Source: Strongylocentrotus droebachiensis (taxonomy: Eukaryota; Echinodermata; Echinoidea; Camarodonta; Strongylocentrotidae). Taken from it: a stretch of 64,000 nt of DNA. Position 1 is the stretch's first letter. Every line of letters starts with the position of its first letter. The position numbers and the translations under genes are program-made. Below are positions 22,609 to 33,609 of the stretch, piece by piece. The notes under the pieces are model-generated. The model saw only the letters and a program-made list of their open reading frames with translations. It was not told the origin of the DNA and ran no database searches. The DNA is taken from contig JAVYIG010005279.1 in assembly GCA_035222895.1 (NCBI GenBank), positions 1 to 64,000 on the forward strand, read 5' to 3'.

Positions 22609-23717
22609 TCCTTCTCATCCCTATCCCATCTCTTTCGAGTCATGTTTGTAAGTTATTTATAAAGGGGATGGGGATGGATGCATCCTATTACAAGATTCTT
22701 AGTCAGCGCTTTTACATGTTACACAGTATAAATCATTCTTAACAAGTAACTTGCTGCATGCTAAGATTTCTGGAATAGAGAAACTGCATTATTTTCAAAA
22801 GATGAAACCTTTATTTAGATGTGTAATACGTTTTTCGCCGTTCTTCGTAAGATACAATGATGCATAGAACCATTTACATATATTGTTATTAATATTTACG
22901 GATATGTATACATTTATTACATTACAATGACGTACGATGAATGAGTATAATTTTTTCTTTTACATGTGCTTTATACATTTTAGATAAAACACGATTGGGC
23001 TATATATATGATTTTATAAATTGCTTAAAACGGAAAATGAGAGAAATTATATTATATAATCACTATGTTACACTTTATAAACAAGGAATCTTGCTGGAAT
23101 GAACGTGAAGAGAGATGAAGGAGCCAGTGTGATTGGTAAAAAGATTATGATACTTGTAAGGCAAGACGAATAATTTATTTTGGTCCCCTTAGCATCAAAC
23201 GATGAATATTGAAATATTGAAAGGTGAGTGAACTTTGAGTATATTGCACCTTTAATGATACATCATGATAACAGGCAACGAATTGAAGAGATGCCAATGA
23301 TAAGGCACAAAACGTCGCGGAGGAAAAAACAGATTACTTTTGAATTTTGACATCACGAAACAGAGATATGAGAGAGAAAGAACACAAAACCAATATCGGT
23401 GATTACATCACAATTACCATGACTACATCAGTATAAAAGCACCAGAAGATTAAATATTTGATATTTACTTCTAGAAATAGACCGAGGAAATGGAAATAAC
23501 TCGATGAGGTCGTAACAACTTTGCTGACAAAATATCTTATTTCATCAAAACTTCAACAAATTATTTCCCCCTTTATTTGCATTTGAATATATTGCAAGCG
23601 GTACTATAAAAATGTCGGTCCCCAGAAGCATGGTTATCTCGATATTACCAACATTCGATCCATAAAGATCAGCTACCCGGATACACATCTTTCGGTGTAC
23701 TCAATCAACCAATCATA
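22609..23717 (-). other. 3' flank of copy B
   Basis: Inverted counterpart of 15.1-16.19 kb downstream of copy A (for example GTTTGTAAGTTATTTATAAA and AACAAGTAACTTGCTGCATG), without the (AAT)n insertion. About 23100-23330 differs from A. No gene seen. Confidence 0.6.
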
Positions 23718-23725
23718 CTTTCCAT

Positions 23726-23958
23726 CAGGGGCGTACGCAGGGGGGGGGGGGGGTTAAACCCCCCCCCCCCCCCCTTGGTATTTTTTATGTGTGTAAACCC
23801 CCCTAAAAAAAACCTAATTTTGGAAGAAAAAAAAAAGAAAAAAAAATTATGCCCACGACTAACCTTAAAAAGGTGACCTTACCCCCCCCCCCCAAAAAAA
23901 AACGAAGAAAAATGTCAAATTTTGAAATTTGGAGACCAAAAAAAAAAAAAGTGTCCTC

Positions 23959-23998
<40 letters not shown>

Positions 23999-24073
23999 CC
24001 ACCACTGAGCGACTTTTCGGCTGGCTGAGTCGTTGCGATTTTTGTTGGACTCCAAAAAGAAAAGTGTCCGCTT

Positions 24074-24119
<46 letters not shown>

Positions 24120-24232
24120 ACCTGACTGAGCGACTTTTCGGCCGGCGCGATTTTTCAAATTTTCGGGAGCAAAATATTTTGGGCCGATTTTAAACCCCCC
24201 CCCCCCCTGAAAAAATCATGCGTACGCCCCTG
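23726..24232. mobile_element. Non-autonomous hAT-like element rich in poly-C, downstream of copy B
   Basis: Terminal inverted repeats CAGGGGCGTACGCA are flanked by 8-bp CTTTCCAT (23718-23725) and CCTTCCAT (24233-24240). Copies A and C have the single uninterrupted site (ACCTTCCATTATAG on the minus strand). 8-bp duplications and CAGGGGCG ends point to the hAT superfamily. The inside is built of subrepeats: a C-run of up to about 45 bases followed by ACTGAGCGACTTTTCGGC. No transposase. Confidence 0.85.
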
Positions 24233-24834
24233 CCTTCCATTATAGTCACTCGGGAGGCAGAATAATTGCTCTGCCCGAAGGTATGCGGTGTCCCTCAAGG
24301 AAGTCTCATAGGTCCCTTTTCTGATTACCCAAATCCAGTTGAACGGTGATCCGACATTTATTTTGGCGAAAATAATTTTGCACGGGCTTCATTTCGTCAA
24401 AAGCTACAATTATTGTACTGTAGGTTAGGTTAGGTTAAGGGTTCAATTTAGGGATGTAGTTAGGCATTTGGTTAGTGTAGAAAAGTACATCGGAACAACT
24501 TTAGTCGACGGAGAATATATTTATATCCTACACACAGTCATCATGGTCACACCATGGAGTAGGTCCATGCATGGTCACACACTCGACACTTTTTCACACA
24601 CGATGATCTCTTCCTTTGAAACCGTGCAGCGATGTCTGTCCTTTTTCCTAAGCCGACTCCATTCACTCCTCGCCTCCCGTTTCCTCCGATGTATGTCAAA
24701 GGTCACGAACCGTTCGGGCGCGAAGATGCGTTGATAAAGAGGAGCCATTGGGAGCAGTATCCCGGATGTGATGTACATACCAATGAAAGCCCAGAGGGCG
24801 CCTATGTAGGACCCTGTGTTGTCTATGCTTTGAC

Positions 24835-26339
24835 CTGATAATTTAAAACGAGAATAAGGTTATCTACAAGAGGAAAAGTAAAACAAAATCGTGATCTAAC
24901 TATACGTAGGCCTACAGGGTTTGACATATTCTAACGATTCGATAATGATGATGATAAATAAAAGTAAATATGTAGTGCTCACAAGTTAAAGAGGCTGTAG
25001 CATGACGAGAATATGCGTCTTTCCCGAGGCCCACTCGGGGAAATTGGGTATAATATGACTACGGACAACGCGACCGTAGCAGGCCTACGTATTCACGTGC
25101 GTGCAACAGACGCGAAACCGAAGCATGAGGAGAACTTCGGTCTGTTTCGCAAACGCTAGCGCACGCTGACCCAGTTAATTAAGTCCATTCGTTTACGTGC
25201 AGTTATCCAAAAGAAGACGTAGATGGCGTCAACCAGTATTTCCATGTTACAGCCCCTTTAACAAATTACGCTAAAATGACGTTTAATGCAGCACCGATTT
25301 TCTTGGACCCAATACATTTTCTGCAGAGAAACTGTTGGCATCGTTAGAAAATTCCGAAGAGGTGGTCAGTGTTCAAAACAGTTTTATATTCTTTTTACTT
25401 ACCTTACCATATTGTTAATGTATGTATTTTGGTTAACTATAGGGCCCCGCTCACAAGCTTAGCTTTTAAAGGGTTCCTAATACCATTCATTTAATGATGT
25501 AATAAAGTTAATATATGTTGATTAATGTACTATTACCAGTCTCTTTTTTATGTAAAAGTTTATATCATGTTATGTGTGGTTTGGAATAAAATGAACTTGA
25601 AACTTGAAACTGAACTTGAAACTTACATACTGAGGGATATGGGCGTCATACAAAGGATAGAATACTATGATTGTAGTAAGATTCCATGAAAATAATCATC
25701 CCGAAACATTATCCCAACAGGAAAAAATGCCCCAAGAAAAAAATACACACGAGGGCAAAAGTGCCCCAAATGAAAATTGAAGTTCTAGGAGTTCTGCAAT
25801 AAAACCATTGCTTCTACATTATGACAATCCGTTTCAAAGTATACATTCAGTTCAACAATATTCTGATGTCATGCTTAGTACTTCAATATTTCTATTTTGC
25901 CTTTTTTATCTGTACTATTCTATTACATTGTGTTATGTCGATTACAGACTTTATTAATTATGTATAATTTATGTGCTTTGTGCATGTCATCATGCCCATA
26001 TTGAAACAGATATAAATTGATTAATTCAATATAAAACAAAAAAAACTATGTTAATGGCAGGGTATTCTACTGACGCCACTTCAGATTTACGTAACCAGTC
26101 ACGTGCCTCTCACATTTCCCGATGTGTCGACAACCTTGTCCCACAATGCATCACCAACCGACCATCCGATGTCGCTCGCGTTTACTTATGATGCTAGGTT
26201 ACAGGAACCAGAAAATCACTCTATGTACACCTATTCACCAACAGATGGCGCAATTGAAAATACATGACAGCAGTGGTAGCGATCGATGTCGGTAAAAATA
26301 CCCTGCCTTTAAAACGTCATTTAAAAATCAGTTCCTCAC
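24835..26339 (-). other. Copy B intron 5
   Basis: Lacks the 940-bp fold-back of copy A. It has the GAACTTGAAACTTGAAACTG short repeat (25590-25625) and a small TIR element at 26056-26307. No coding sequence. Confidence 0.5.
26056..26307. mobile_element. Small TIR element in copy B intron 5
   Basis: Ends are GGCAGGGTATT and AATACCCTGCC, an 11-bp inverted repeat, with no coding capacity. TTAA lies just outside the left end and within TTTAAA at the right end, so a TTAA duplication is possible but not proven. Copy D has it at 59789-60041; A and C differ throughout this stretch. Confidence 0.55.
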
Positions 26340-28766
26340 CCACGAGAGAGCCAAGAAGTAATCCAGTACCATAGCAGAAGAAGATCACCGCTGAAGTCTC
26401 CGTCGCCCTCTCTTGGCCAAAGAAATCAGGAGCAAGGCTATACGTGACAACGTTGGTTATTGCTACTGAGATGCCAGCGGCTAAAAGGGAATTCAATTAT
26501 GGAATTTTGTTTTAATGGATTTTAAAAACTTCGACCCTGGACCCAACACTGTATAATATCCCGACCCTTAACCTCAATCTTAATTGCAACCCTAATTTTA
26601 ACCCTATACCTTTAACAAAATGCAACCCGCTTGATTTGACACCTGAGTATTAGTCGCATATTGTCTACGCATTCACCATTTGCCGGTACTATATAATATA
26701 TGTATACATTAATCAGGCATGTCGATGTATTCAGTCATAATCGGGGTGATAGTGAATCGGGGCCAATAGAAGATGTATGCAGTCCCTGTTATTTGCCAAT
26801 CGAGATCAATGTATTGATTCCAATTTCAAGAGAAAGGAACTTCATTGGCTGGCGTTAGGTAGTTTGCATTCAATCGCAACGAACATATCAGCGATGCAAT
26901 ACATTATGGACCAATTAAGATTAGTTGTCTAACGTAAAAGGGATTTGGCATTCAATCACAAAATTACCACGAGCGATTCGATGCAAGGTTGACCATGAAT
27001 GGCTTAACTTAGAGTTTGCCTTCAATCTCCCAAATTTAATGTCATCGATGCAACTAAATGTTACACATGATTGGCTAACGCTAGTGATTTGGCATTCAAC
27101 CCCCCCCCCCCCCCGGAAATATATTGGCATGATTAGTGGTGCCGCAATATGAGTGGCTAACGCAATAGAGTTTGCATTCAACTACGAACTTATCACCAGC
27201 GCTGGCAAACGCTAGAGATTTTGCTTTCGATCCCCAAATTTACCATCAACGATGTAACATAATGTTGATCGTGATTGGCTATTGCTAGAAAGTTTGCATT
27301 AAATCGCCAAATTTCCATCAGTTATACAAAAAGTCGATCGTAATTGGCTAGTGCGATAGAAGTTGCAAACAAAATTGTGGAACATGATTGGCTTCCATAA
27401 AGTAATGCAATCATATTACTACCATCGATGCAATAAAGAATAGTTCATGATTGGTCACTGCAGGTAAGGTGCATTCAACTTACCAATGGCTGTGCAATAA
27501 ACTGGTATAACACTCCTCACGTTCATAAGTAGGATCCAAACGACGATACCGATGACGTTGGAAATGACTTGCATGAAGATTCTCGGGAAGGGAAGATGTT
27601 CCCCGATGAAAATCAGAGCCACTTTACCAACAAGAATGCCCAAGGCGGTGAAAGACACGAACCGAACGCCTGTCTGCTCCATGAAACCAACAGACACTAG
27701 GTAATTGATCTGGGGAGAAATAACGAAGGTCCAAGGCCCCGTTGCATAAAGCTTACCATTGATGGTAACTTTGCCATCAATATTAACAACCATGGCAACA
27801 TTACCCAACAGCCAATCAAATCAAATAAAAAGCAAAGTTACCATCAATGTCAAAGTTGTATGCAACGAGGCCCAGGATTGTAACTTATGAGAACATTTTA
27901 CGGTAGAAATGTAAGGATACAATTCAGAGAGTGCATTCTACTGGTTCTTGTTGTGTAACTATTTGAAACTAAGTGAAATATAATCGGGTATCATGTATCC
28001 TTTAGACAAAAGCGCTTTAGCGGTTCAAATCTTTTAAGTTGTCTCTCAATCCTTCATCGTCATCAGAAGCGCGGTACTTCAATTTCGGCAGCATTGCTGC
28101 GTTTAAAAAGTAGGTGATAACTGATTGTAGCAGATTCCATTACTCTTTTTTTATCATGCTGTTAGAGACCGCCTAAAGTTTATATTGATGTTAAATAATT
28201 GTTATTTATAAAAATTCATGAAGACAGTTAAGTTACGTAACTTAAGGAAAGGAAACAAGCCGTAACCAAACGAAAATCAATATCATGTATGACTATTATT
28301 TTGTCATTACCAACATGTATCGATATTTTGTATCCTATTCCTGTTCTTTGTAAGCTTAGTTTGTCTGAGCCTTTATTTTACATGTGAGCGAAACAAATAT
28401 CCATGATGAATGTACATTGGACAAATGAAAATATTGACTTGAATTGAACAGGGATACTTACTTAAATCGCCAAGAGCAGCTAAGAGCCACTAACAGCTGA
28501 AAAACGTCCGACATAATGGAAGCGAACAAGAGGCCACATCGATCCTCGAGACAAGATCCTCATCTGTTTATAAGTGTTAGGACCTGAAATTATATCTCCG
28601 TCTGAATATGTGGTTTAAAAAAAACTTGAAACAGCCTTTGCAGTCTTTTAAGAACATATGGGCTCTGTCTTGGCTGCTCAGGGATTTTTTGTCGGCTTAT
28701 TTTCGACTCTCATATTCTGTTGGCTGCTCTTAGTTGCTATTAGCCGCGGGTTTTAGTTGGAGCAAT

Positions 28767-28954
28767 ACACCCTTTTACGGTTACAAGAGTGCGCGTGCGC
28801 AGACAAAGTTGTTTACTCGTAAATTAAAATGGCGTCCATATGATGTGAGCGTACAGCGCAGGCAGTGACGCAACAATACACGCGCATCTGAAAACATTGA
28901 TAACGCAATGTTTAAGCGCAAATAAAAATGGCGGCCTTAACCGTAAAAGGGTGT
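28767..28954. mobile_element. 188-bp MITE in copy B intron 3
   Basis: The 17-bp perfect terminal inverted repeat is ACACCCTTTTACGGTTA. Copies A and C read straight through (GAGCAATTGGAAT), giving an empty site; the duplication looks like AT, or TA with a small deletion. Copy D has it at 62534-62721, the same length. Confidence 0.78.
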
Positions 28955-29924
28955 ATTGGAATATTTGTTTAACTCTCGTTCCTCACCGCGTTTACATAGA
29001 AGAAGCAGTCGCCGATTCCATTGAGGATGGTTGCGACAGAAATCATCCAGAGCTCTGGGAAGGTCAGGGCCCTACCGATTTTCCGAAGCATCCCAGGGTC
29101 TTGAAGATCCTCTAGAGGCTTCTCCGATGTTAAGATATCAAGTGCCTCCAGATTAGCCAGCTGTTTGTCGTTGTTGATAGGGTAACGTCTGGCCGCGGTT
29201 GCTGGGGAACAGTCATCGCTCTGCCAAGCCTGTTGGATGCCCCTCGACTGATCCATTGTGAAAACTTTTTCTTCAGAATCAAGAACATCGATCGATGCAT
29301 CACCATTGCTGCTTTCATCGCATGGGGTTTGAGACGACACGTCACAGTTCGTCGTCAATTGATGATAGTATCTCTCATCATCAAGTAGCGCATTATCCGC
29401 CTTCTCGAATGCCGGCTTATCTTCGGAACAAGCATCCGATATCAGACTACGATCGTCAACTGACTTTTCCATCACCGTTGTTTCGTCTGCGCGCTGCTCT
29501 TCATCTAACAGTAAACTCTCCCCATTCTCCCCCAGTCCATCTACAACTCTATAAGCTGGCTGACTACCGGGATATACTTTACTAATGCATTCTCTATTCA
29601 TTTTCGATGGGTTGTGTCGTAAACCATTTAAAGGACACTTTTCTAGATCGTCCGGCATAGCTTCAGCGATTCTGTCGATGGCATAATCGTCCTGTTTTGT
29701 TATAACTTTGCAGTATCTGTTCTTCGTTTTTCTGTTCCCATAGTGATCTGATGGAAGGGTGTAGGTGAGGACACATGGAAGACCGACGGCGAGAACAAGA
29801 GCTCCCATGACTCTTAGTGTGATCCTCCAGCCGAACTTCGTAGTGAGGAGAGCCATAAGTTGTGTCAAAGACAGCATACCTGAAAGATTGAATAGAGAAT
29901 TAATACAATAAACACAAACGGAAT

Positions 29925-30023
29925 GGCCCGAATTCACAAAGGAGGTTTGTCGACAAACCGAGGTTTATGTACGTCATATGACGCGTTTTGACGCGTTTTT
30001 TACAAACCTGGTGAATTCGGGCC
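29925..30023. mobile_element. 99-bp MITE in copy B intron 2
   Basis: The ends are inverted copies of GGCCCGAATTCAC. The interior has GGTTTGTCGACAAACC and GACGCGTTTTGACGCG. Absent from A and C (ACAAGCGGAAAATGTATG continues), present in D at 63692-63790. A 162-bp relative lies at 39179-39340. Confidence 0.78.
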
Positions 30024-30768
30024 AAAATGTATGTAAACGATTAACTGAAGTGTTGTGGAAGCGGAGAAAGACTGAAAAGAAGAATGAAAACAAGGGAAAG
30101 AAGAAGAAGACGACGACTGAGGGAAAATGAGAAGGATAACACGAAGAAGAAGAACAAGAAGAAGAAGTATAAGAAGAAGATGAAGAAGAAGAAAGAAGAA
30201 GAAGAAGAAGAAGAAGAAGAAGAAGAAGATGAGGATGAAGAAGAAGAAAAAAAGAAAGAAGAGAAAGACAGTAAAAAGGAAGGAATAGCTTGACAAAATA
30301 AGACTCATCTAATTTTCTAATTCTGATGAGCTTAGTTGTTGTTGTCATTTGTTGTTGTTGTTGATGTGTGTTTATTTTGATCCTACGTTCTAGCAGAGAA
30401 GTGAGACTGTCACTCTCACCCTTCTGGTTGTAGTAAACTTAACGAAGGGCAAACTATGAAAGATAGCTAACCTGCTGTCGACCCAGTAACAGCGATGGCG
30501 ACTGCCCGCATTGTATTCTTCTCGGGAAAATAGAGGACGATCAGATCAAAGGCACACACGGTGACGATCCCAGTGCCCACCCCGGTCATTAACCCGTACG
30601 TGCCAAACATGGGTACGAGACTCGGTAAGAATGACGTCACAAAGACTCCGACCGAAGCCAATACGATGCCGAAGATGGATACCGAGCGATAACCGAATCT
30701 TTCCGAAGCCAGCTTGATGAAAGGGGCGAGCATGAGCGAGATACTGATAGGGATACTACCGACCCAAC

Positions 30769-31640
30769 CTGAAAGAAAATAAACTAACATATAAACAATC
30801 GAATACAACAAAAAGCTTAACTATTCTTCCTCATAATACATCTCACTCTTTGAGCAGTAGAGGCCATCATATTCACTTCGATTTACAACAGCTCCTTCCC
30901 TTCTCATTTTCAAATCCAGGAAACAGGCTGGCTACAAATCGTAGCCTTATAATTTGTGACATCTTTTTATAATGCTCTTTCAAACTTTCCTTTTCTTTGA
31001 GAATAAAAGGATTAAGCGACAAAATAATCTTTGAAACAGAAACAATAGGGGGAAGACATAACCATTTTAAACGGTACAACCAACCCTATTCCCGGTAATA
31101 ATTTCATCTTTTATTTTTCTTTCATCGTGATTAAAATCGTCTTATCACTTCCAGACATCCGTGAAGGGAAAGACATAACCATTTATTTCGTTAACCTTGC
31201 ATTGCTTTGCATGATGTATGTTCATGACATTTAATTCAGCTGTCAAGCCGCCATGCTGTCTTTTAATAAATGCCATTAGAATCAACCGAATAAAGGTAAT
31301 ATCGAAAAAGAGATATTATCAATAAAAATCAGTGCTAAATAACATTTTTCTAGAATAATTATATGATCATGATGTGGTGGTTATTTTGCCTGACTGCTAA
31401 GATAGCATAAATGCTTGTTAGTAAGCAACCAGAGGACAGACGCACCGGCCCAATCATCTTATACAATTACAGCAATTTCAGGAGCTATGTGCTTCTCAGC
31501 TATATACCAACTACACTGAGCAGCATTTCCTGAAAAGCCATTATTCAAGACTTAATTTTGAGAGAAAGAGAGAGAGAGAGAGAGAGGGGAATGGGACAGA
31601 CATAAAGACAGACAGACAGAGACCGAGAGAGAGAAAGAGA
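30769..31640 (-). other. Copy B intron 1 remnant
   Basis: Matches the exon-2-proximal and exon-1-proximal parts of copy A intron 1, but joins them directly near 31440 without the 2.35-kb insert. It ends in a (GA)n tract (31560-31640) corresponding to the (CT)n at 4690-4740. Confidence 0.65.
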
Positions 31641-32843
31641 ACTAAGAAAAAGCAAAGAGAACGTTTTTTTAGAAATCTGAATACTTTCGTATCAAATTCT
31701 TGTGAAAAATATGAAAAATCGAAATTAGTAATGGCAGGAGACTGGAATTATGTACTGAATGTCAAGAAAGACACTACACATATTACAAGAAACCGCTACA
31801 TTTTAGTAGATTGTTAAAGAAATACGAATTGTGTGATGTCTGGAGGAAAATGAATGTTATTACTATTCAGTTTACCTGGAGAAATAAATATATCTAAAAC
31901 TTGCTTCAAGATTAGATTATTGGCTGGTCGATAAAAGTATTTTAGGGAGAGTTGTAAACACAGATATCAGACCATCAATAAGAGCTGATCACAACGCAAT
32001 TTCTTTAGAAATCAAAACAAAAACTGTTCAAAAGGGTCCAGGTTACTGGAAGCTGAACAGTCGTGTTCTGTCTGATGACTGTTATCATAACAATATTTGT
32101 GATGTTATTAGTTCAATGAATTCTCAAAATATGAGTTCCCTACAGAAATGGGAACTTTTGAAAATAAAGATACGTGAATTTACACAAAAATATTGTAAAC
32201 ATAAAGTTGCAGATCAAAAAAAGGGTTTTTAGAAATGAAGCTTAATGTGTTACAAAAATGTATTGATAACCAAAGTGGAAATAACGATAATGAAAACGAA
32301 TATAGGGTCATAAAAGAAGAGCTGGAAAATATATATAAAGTAGAATCTAAAGGAGCTGGTATCAGAGCTAAGGCAAGGTGGATGGAAGAGGGAGAAAGAA
32401 GTACTAAATATTTTTTAGCTTAGAAAAGAGAAATGCTAGCAGAAAAAACACAAATCAGCTAAAGACAGGAAACGGGAAAGGAATTATTGAAAAACAAGAC
32501 GAAATATTGAAAGAAACCGTTGATTTCTATAGTAAGTTGTATAATTAAGAAGATATTGATGTTAAAACTGCAGAATATTATATTTTTTCTCAAAATATTT
32601 CATCTCTCTCTGACGATGAAAATAAAATATGTGAAAGTTTTTTAACACACAGAGAATGTAAACAAGCTGTATTCGCAATGAAGAAAAACAAAACTCCAGG
32701 CTCTGACGGAATAACAGCGGAATTCTATCAGGTGTTCTGGAATGAGATCTGTGATATTTTAGTTGCCGCTCTTAACGAGTGTTATGCTAATGAGAAAATG
32801 TCGGATACTCAAAAGAAAGGAATAATTACTTTGATATATAAAG

Positions 32844-33153
32844 CAGGGCTCCCACTTAGCCGAGTTGGAACCTCGAGTTGTGGCGAGCTGGCGCGATCTT
32901 ATGGCAATCCGTTTTATTATAAATTGATATCAATAAATCAATTCTTGTTATCAAGAAATAATTTTATGTCGCAAAGCAATGGTAATTCTTGATATCAAGA
33001 ATTTGATTTCGTGATATCAGGAATACGATTTCGTGATATCAAGAATTGAATTCTTGATATCAAGAAATATGTTTTAATGTTAAAACTGCTTGCCATAAGA
33101 TCGCGCCAGCTCGCCACAACTCGAGACTCCAACTCGGCTAAGTGGGAGCCCTG
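32844..33153. mobile_element. 310-bp palindromic MITE inside the LINE
   Basis: The long inverted ends open CAGGGCTCCCACTTAGCCGA and continue through GAGCTGGCGCGATCTTATGG. The centre has repeated TTCTTGATATCAAGAAT palindromes. It splits the reverse transcriptase frame between LIYKAG and the DHRELKDWRP block. Flanks (AAAG/TTAAG) do not give a clean target duplication. Confidence 0.75.
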
Positions 33154-33155
33154 CT

Positions 33156-33346
33156 CAGTGGCGGATCCAGGGGGGGGGGGCCCGGGGGGCCCGGGCCCCC
33201 CCCCCCCTTGAGAAAAAAATCATGTAAAATCACGCGATTTTTACATTTTTGGGGGGTTGGGCCCCCCCCCCCTGGCGCTCAAGGGGGGGGGTGCAAATTT
33301 TAAAATTTCCGAGGACCAAAAAAAAAAAAAAAAAAATGTGCTCACT

Positions 33347-33378
<32 letters not shown>

Positions 33379-33456
33379 ACTGAGCGACTTTTCGGCTGGC
33401 TGAGTCGTTGCGATTTTTTTTTTGGACTCCAAAAAAAAAAAAAAAAGTGTCCGCTT

Positions 33457-33509
<53 letters not shown>

Positions 33510-33609
33510 ACTGAGCGACTTTTCGGCCGGCGCGATTTTCAAATTTCGGGAGCAAAAAAAAAAAAAGTTGGGCCCCCCCCCCCCCTAAGAAATCCTGGAT
33601 CCGCGCCTG
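33156..33609. mobile_element. Poly-C hAT-like element nested at the end of the 310-bp MITE
   Basis: Ends CAGTGGCGGATCCAGG and CAGGCGCGGATCCAGG (inverted) are flanked by a perfect 8-bp duplication GCCCTGCT at 33148-33155 and 33610-33617. The interior shares the C-run plus ACTGAGCGACTTTTCGGC subrepeats of the element at 23726-24232, although the termini differ. No coding capacity. Confidence 0.85.

Larger units (their letters stand above)
24575..30768 (-). pseudogene. Copy B: inverted transporter copy lacking exon 1
   Basis: In gene order the exons are 30472-30768 (exon 2), 28987-29879 (3), 27484-27709 (4), 26340-26480 (5) and 24575-24834 (6), all on the minus strand. Exon lengths are exactly those of copy C (297, 893, 226, 141 and 260 bp) and the frames are open. 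Exon 2's donor is GTTAGC. Intron 1 is traceable to about 31.6 kb, and then a LINE begins; no exon 1 appears from there to 39.5 kb. Exon 3 differs from copy A at about 20 of 298 residues, mostly in the cytosolic loop. Intact frames with a missing start suggest recent loss or a start supplied elsewhere. Confidence 0.7.

Noticed and set aside
23915-24129. Glycine- and proline-run frames over poly-C tracts (also 33241-33620, 57499-57979)
   Set aside because: Homopolymer artefacts inside non-autonomous transposons.
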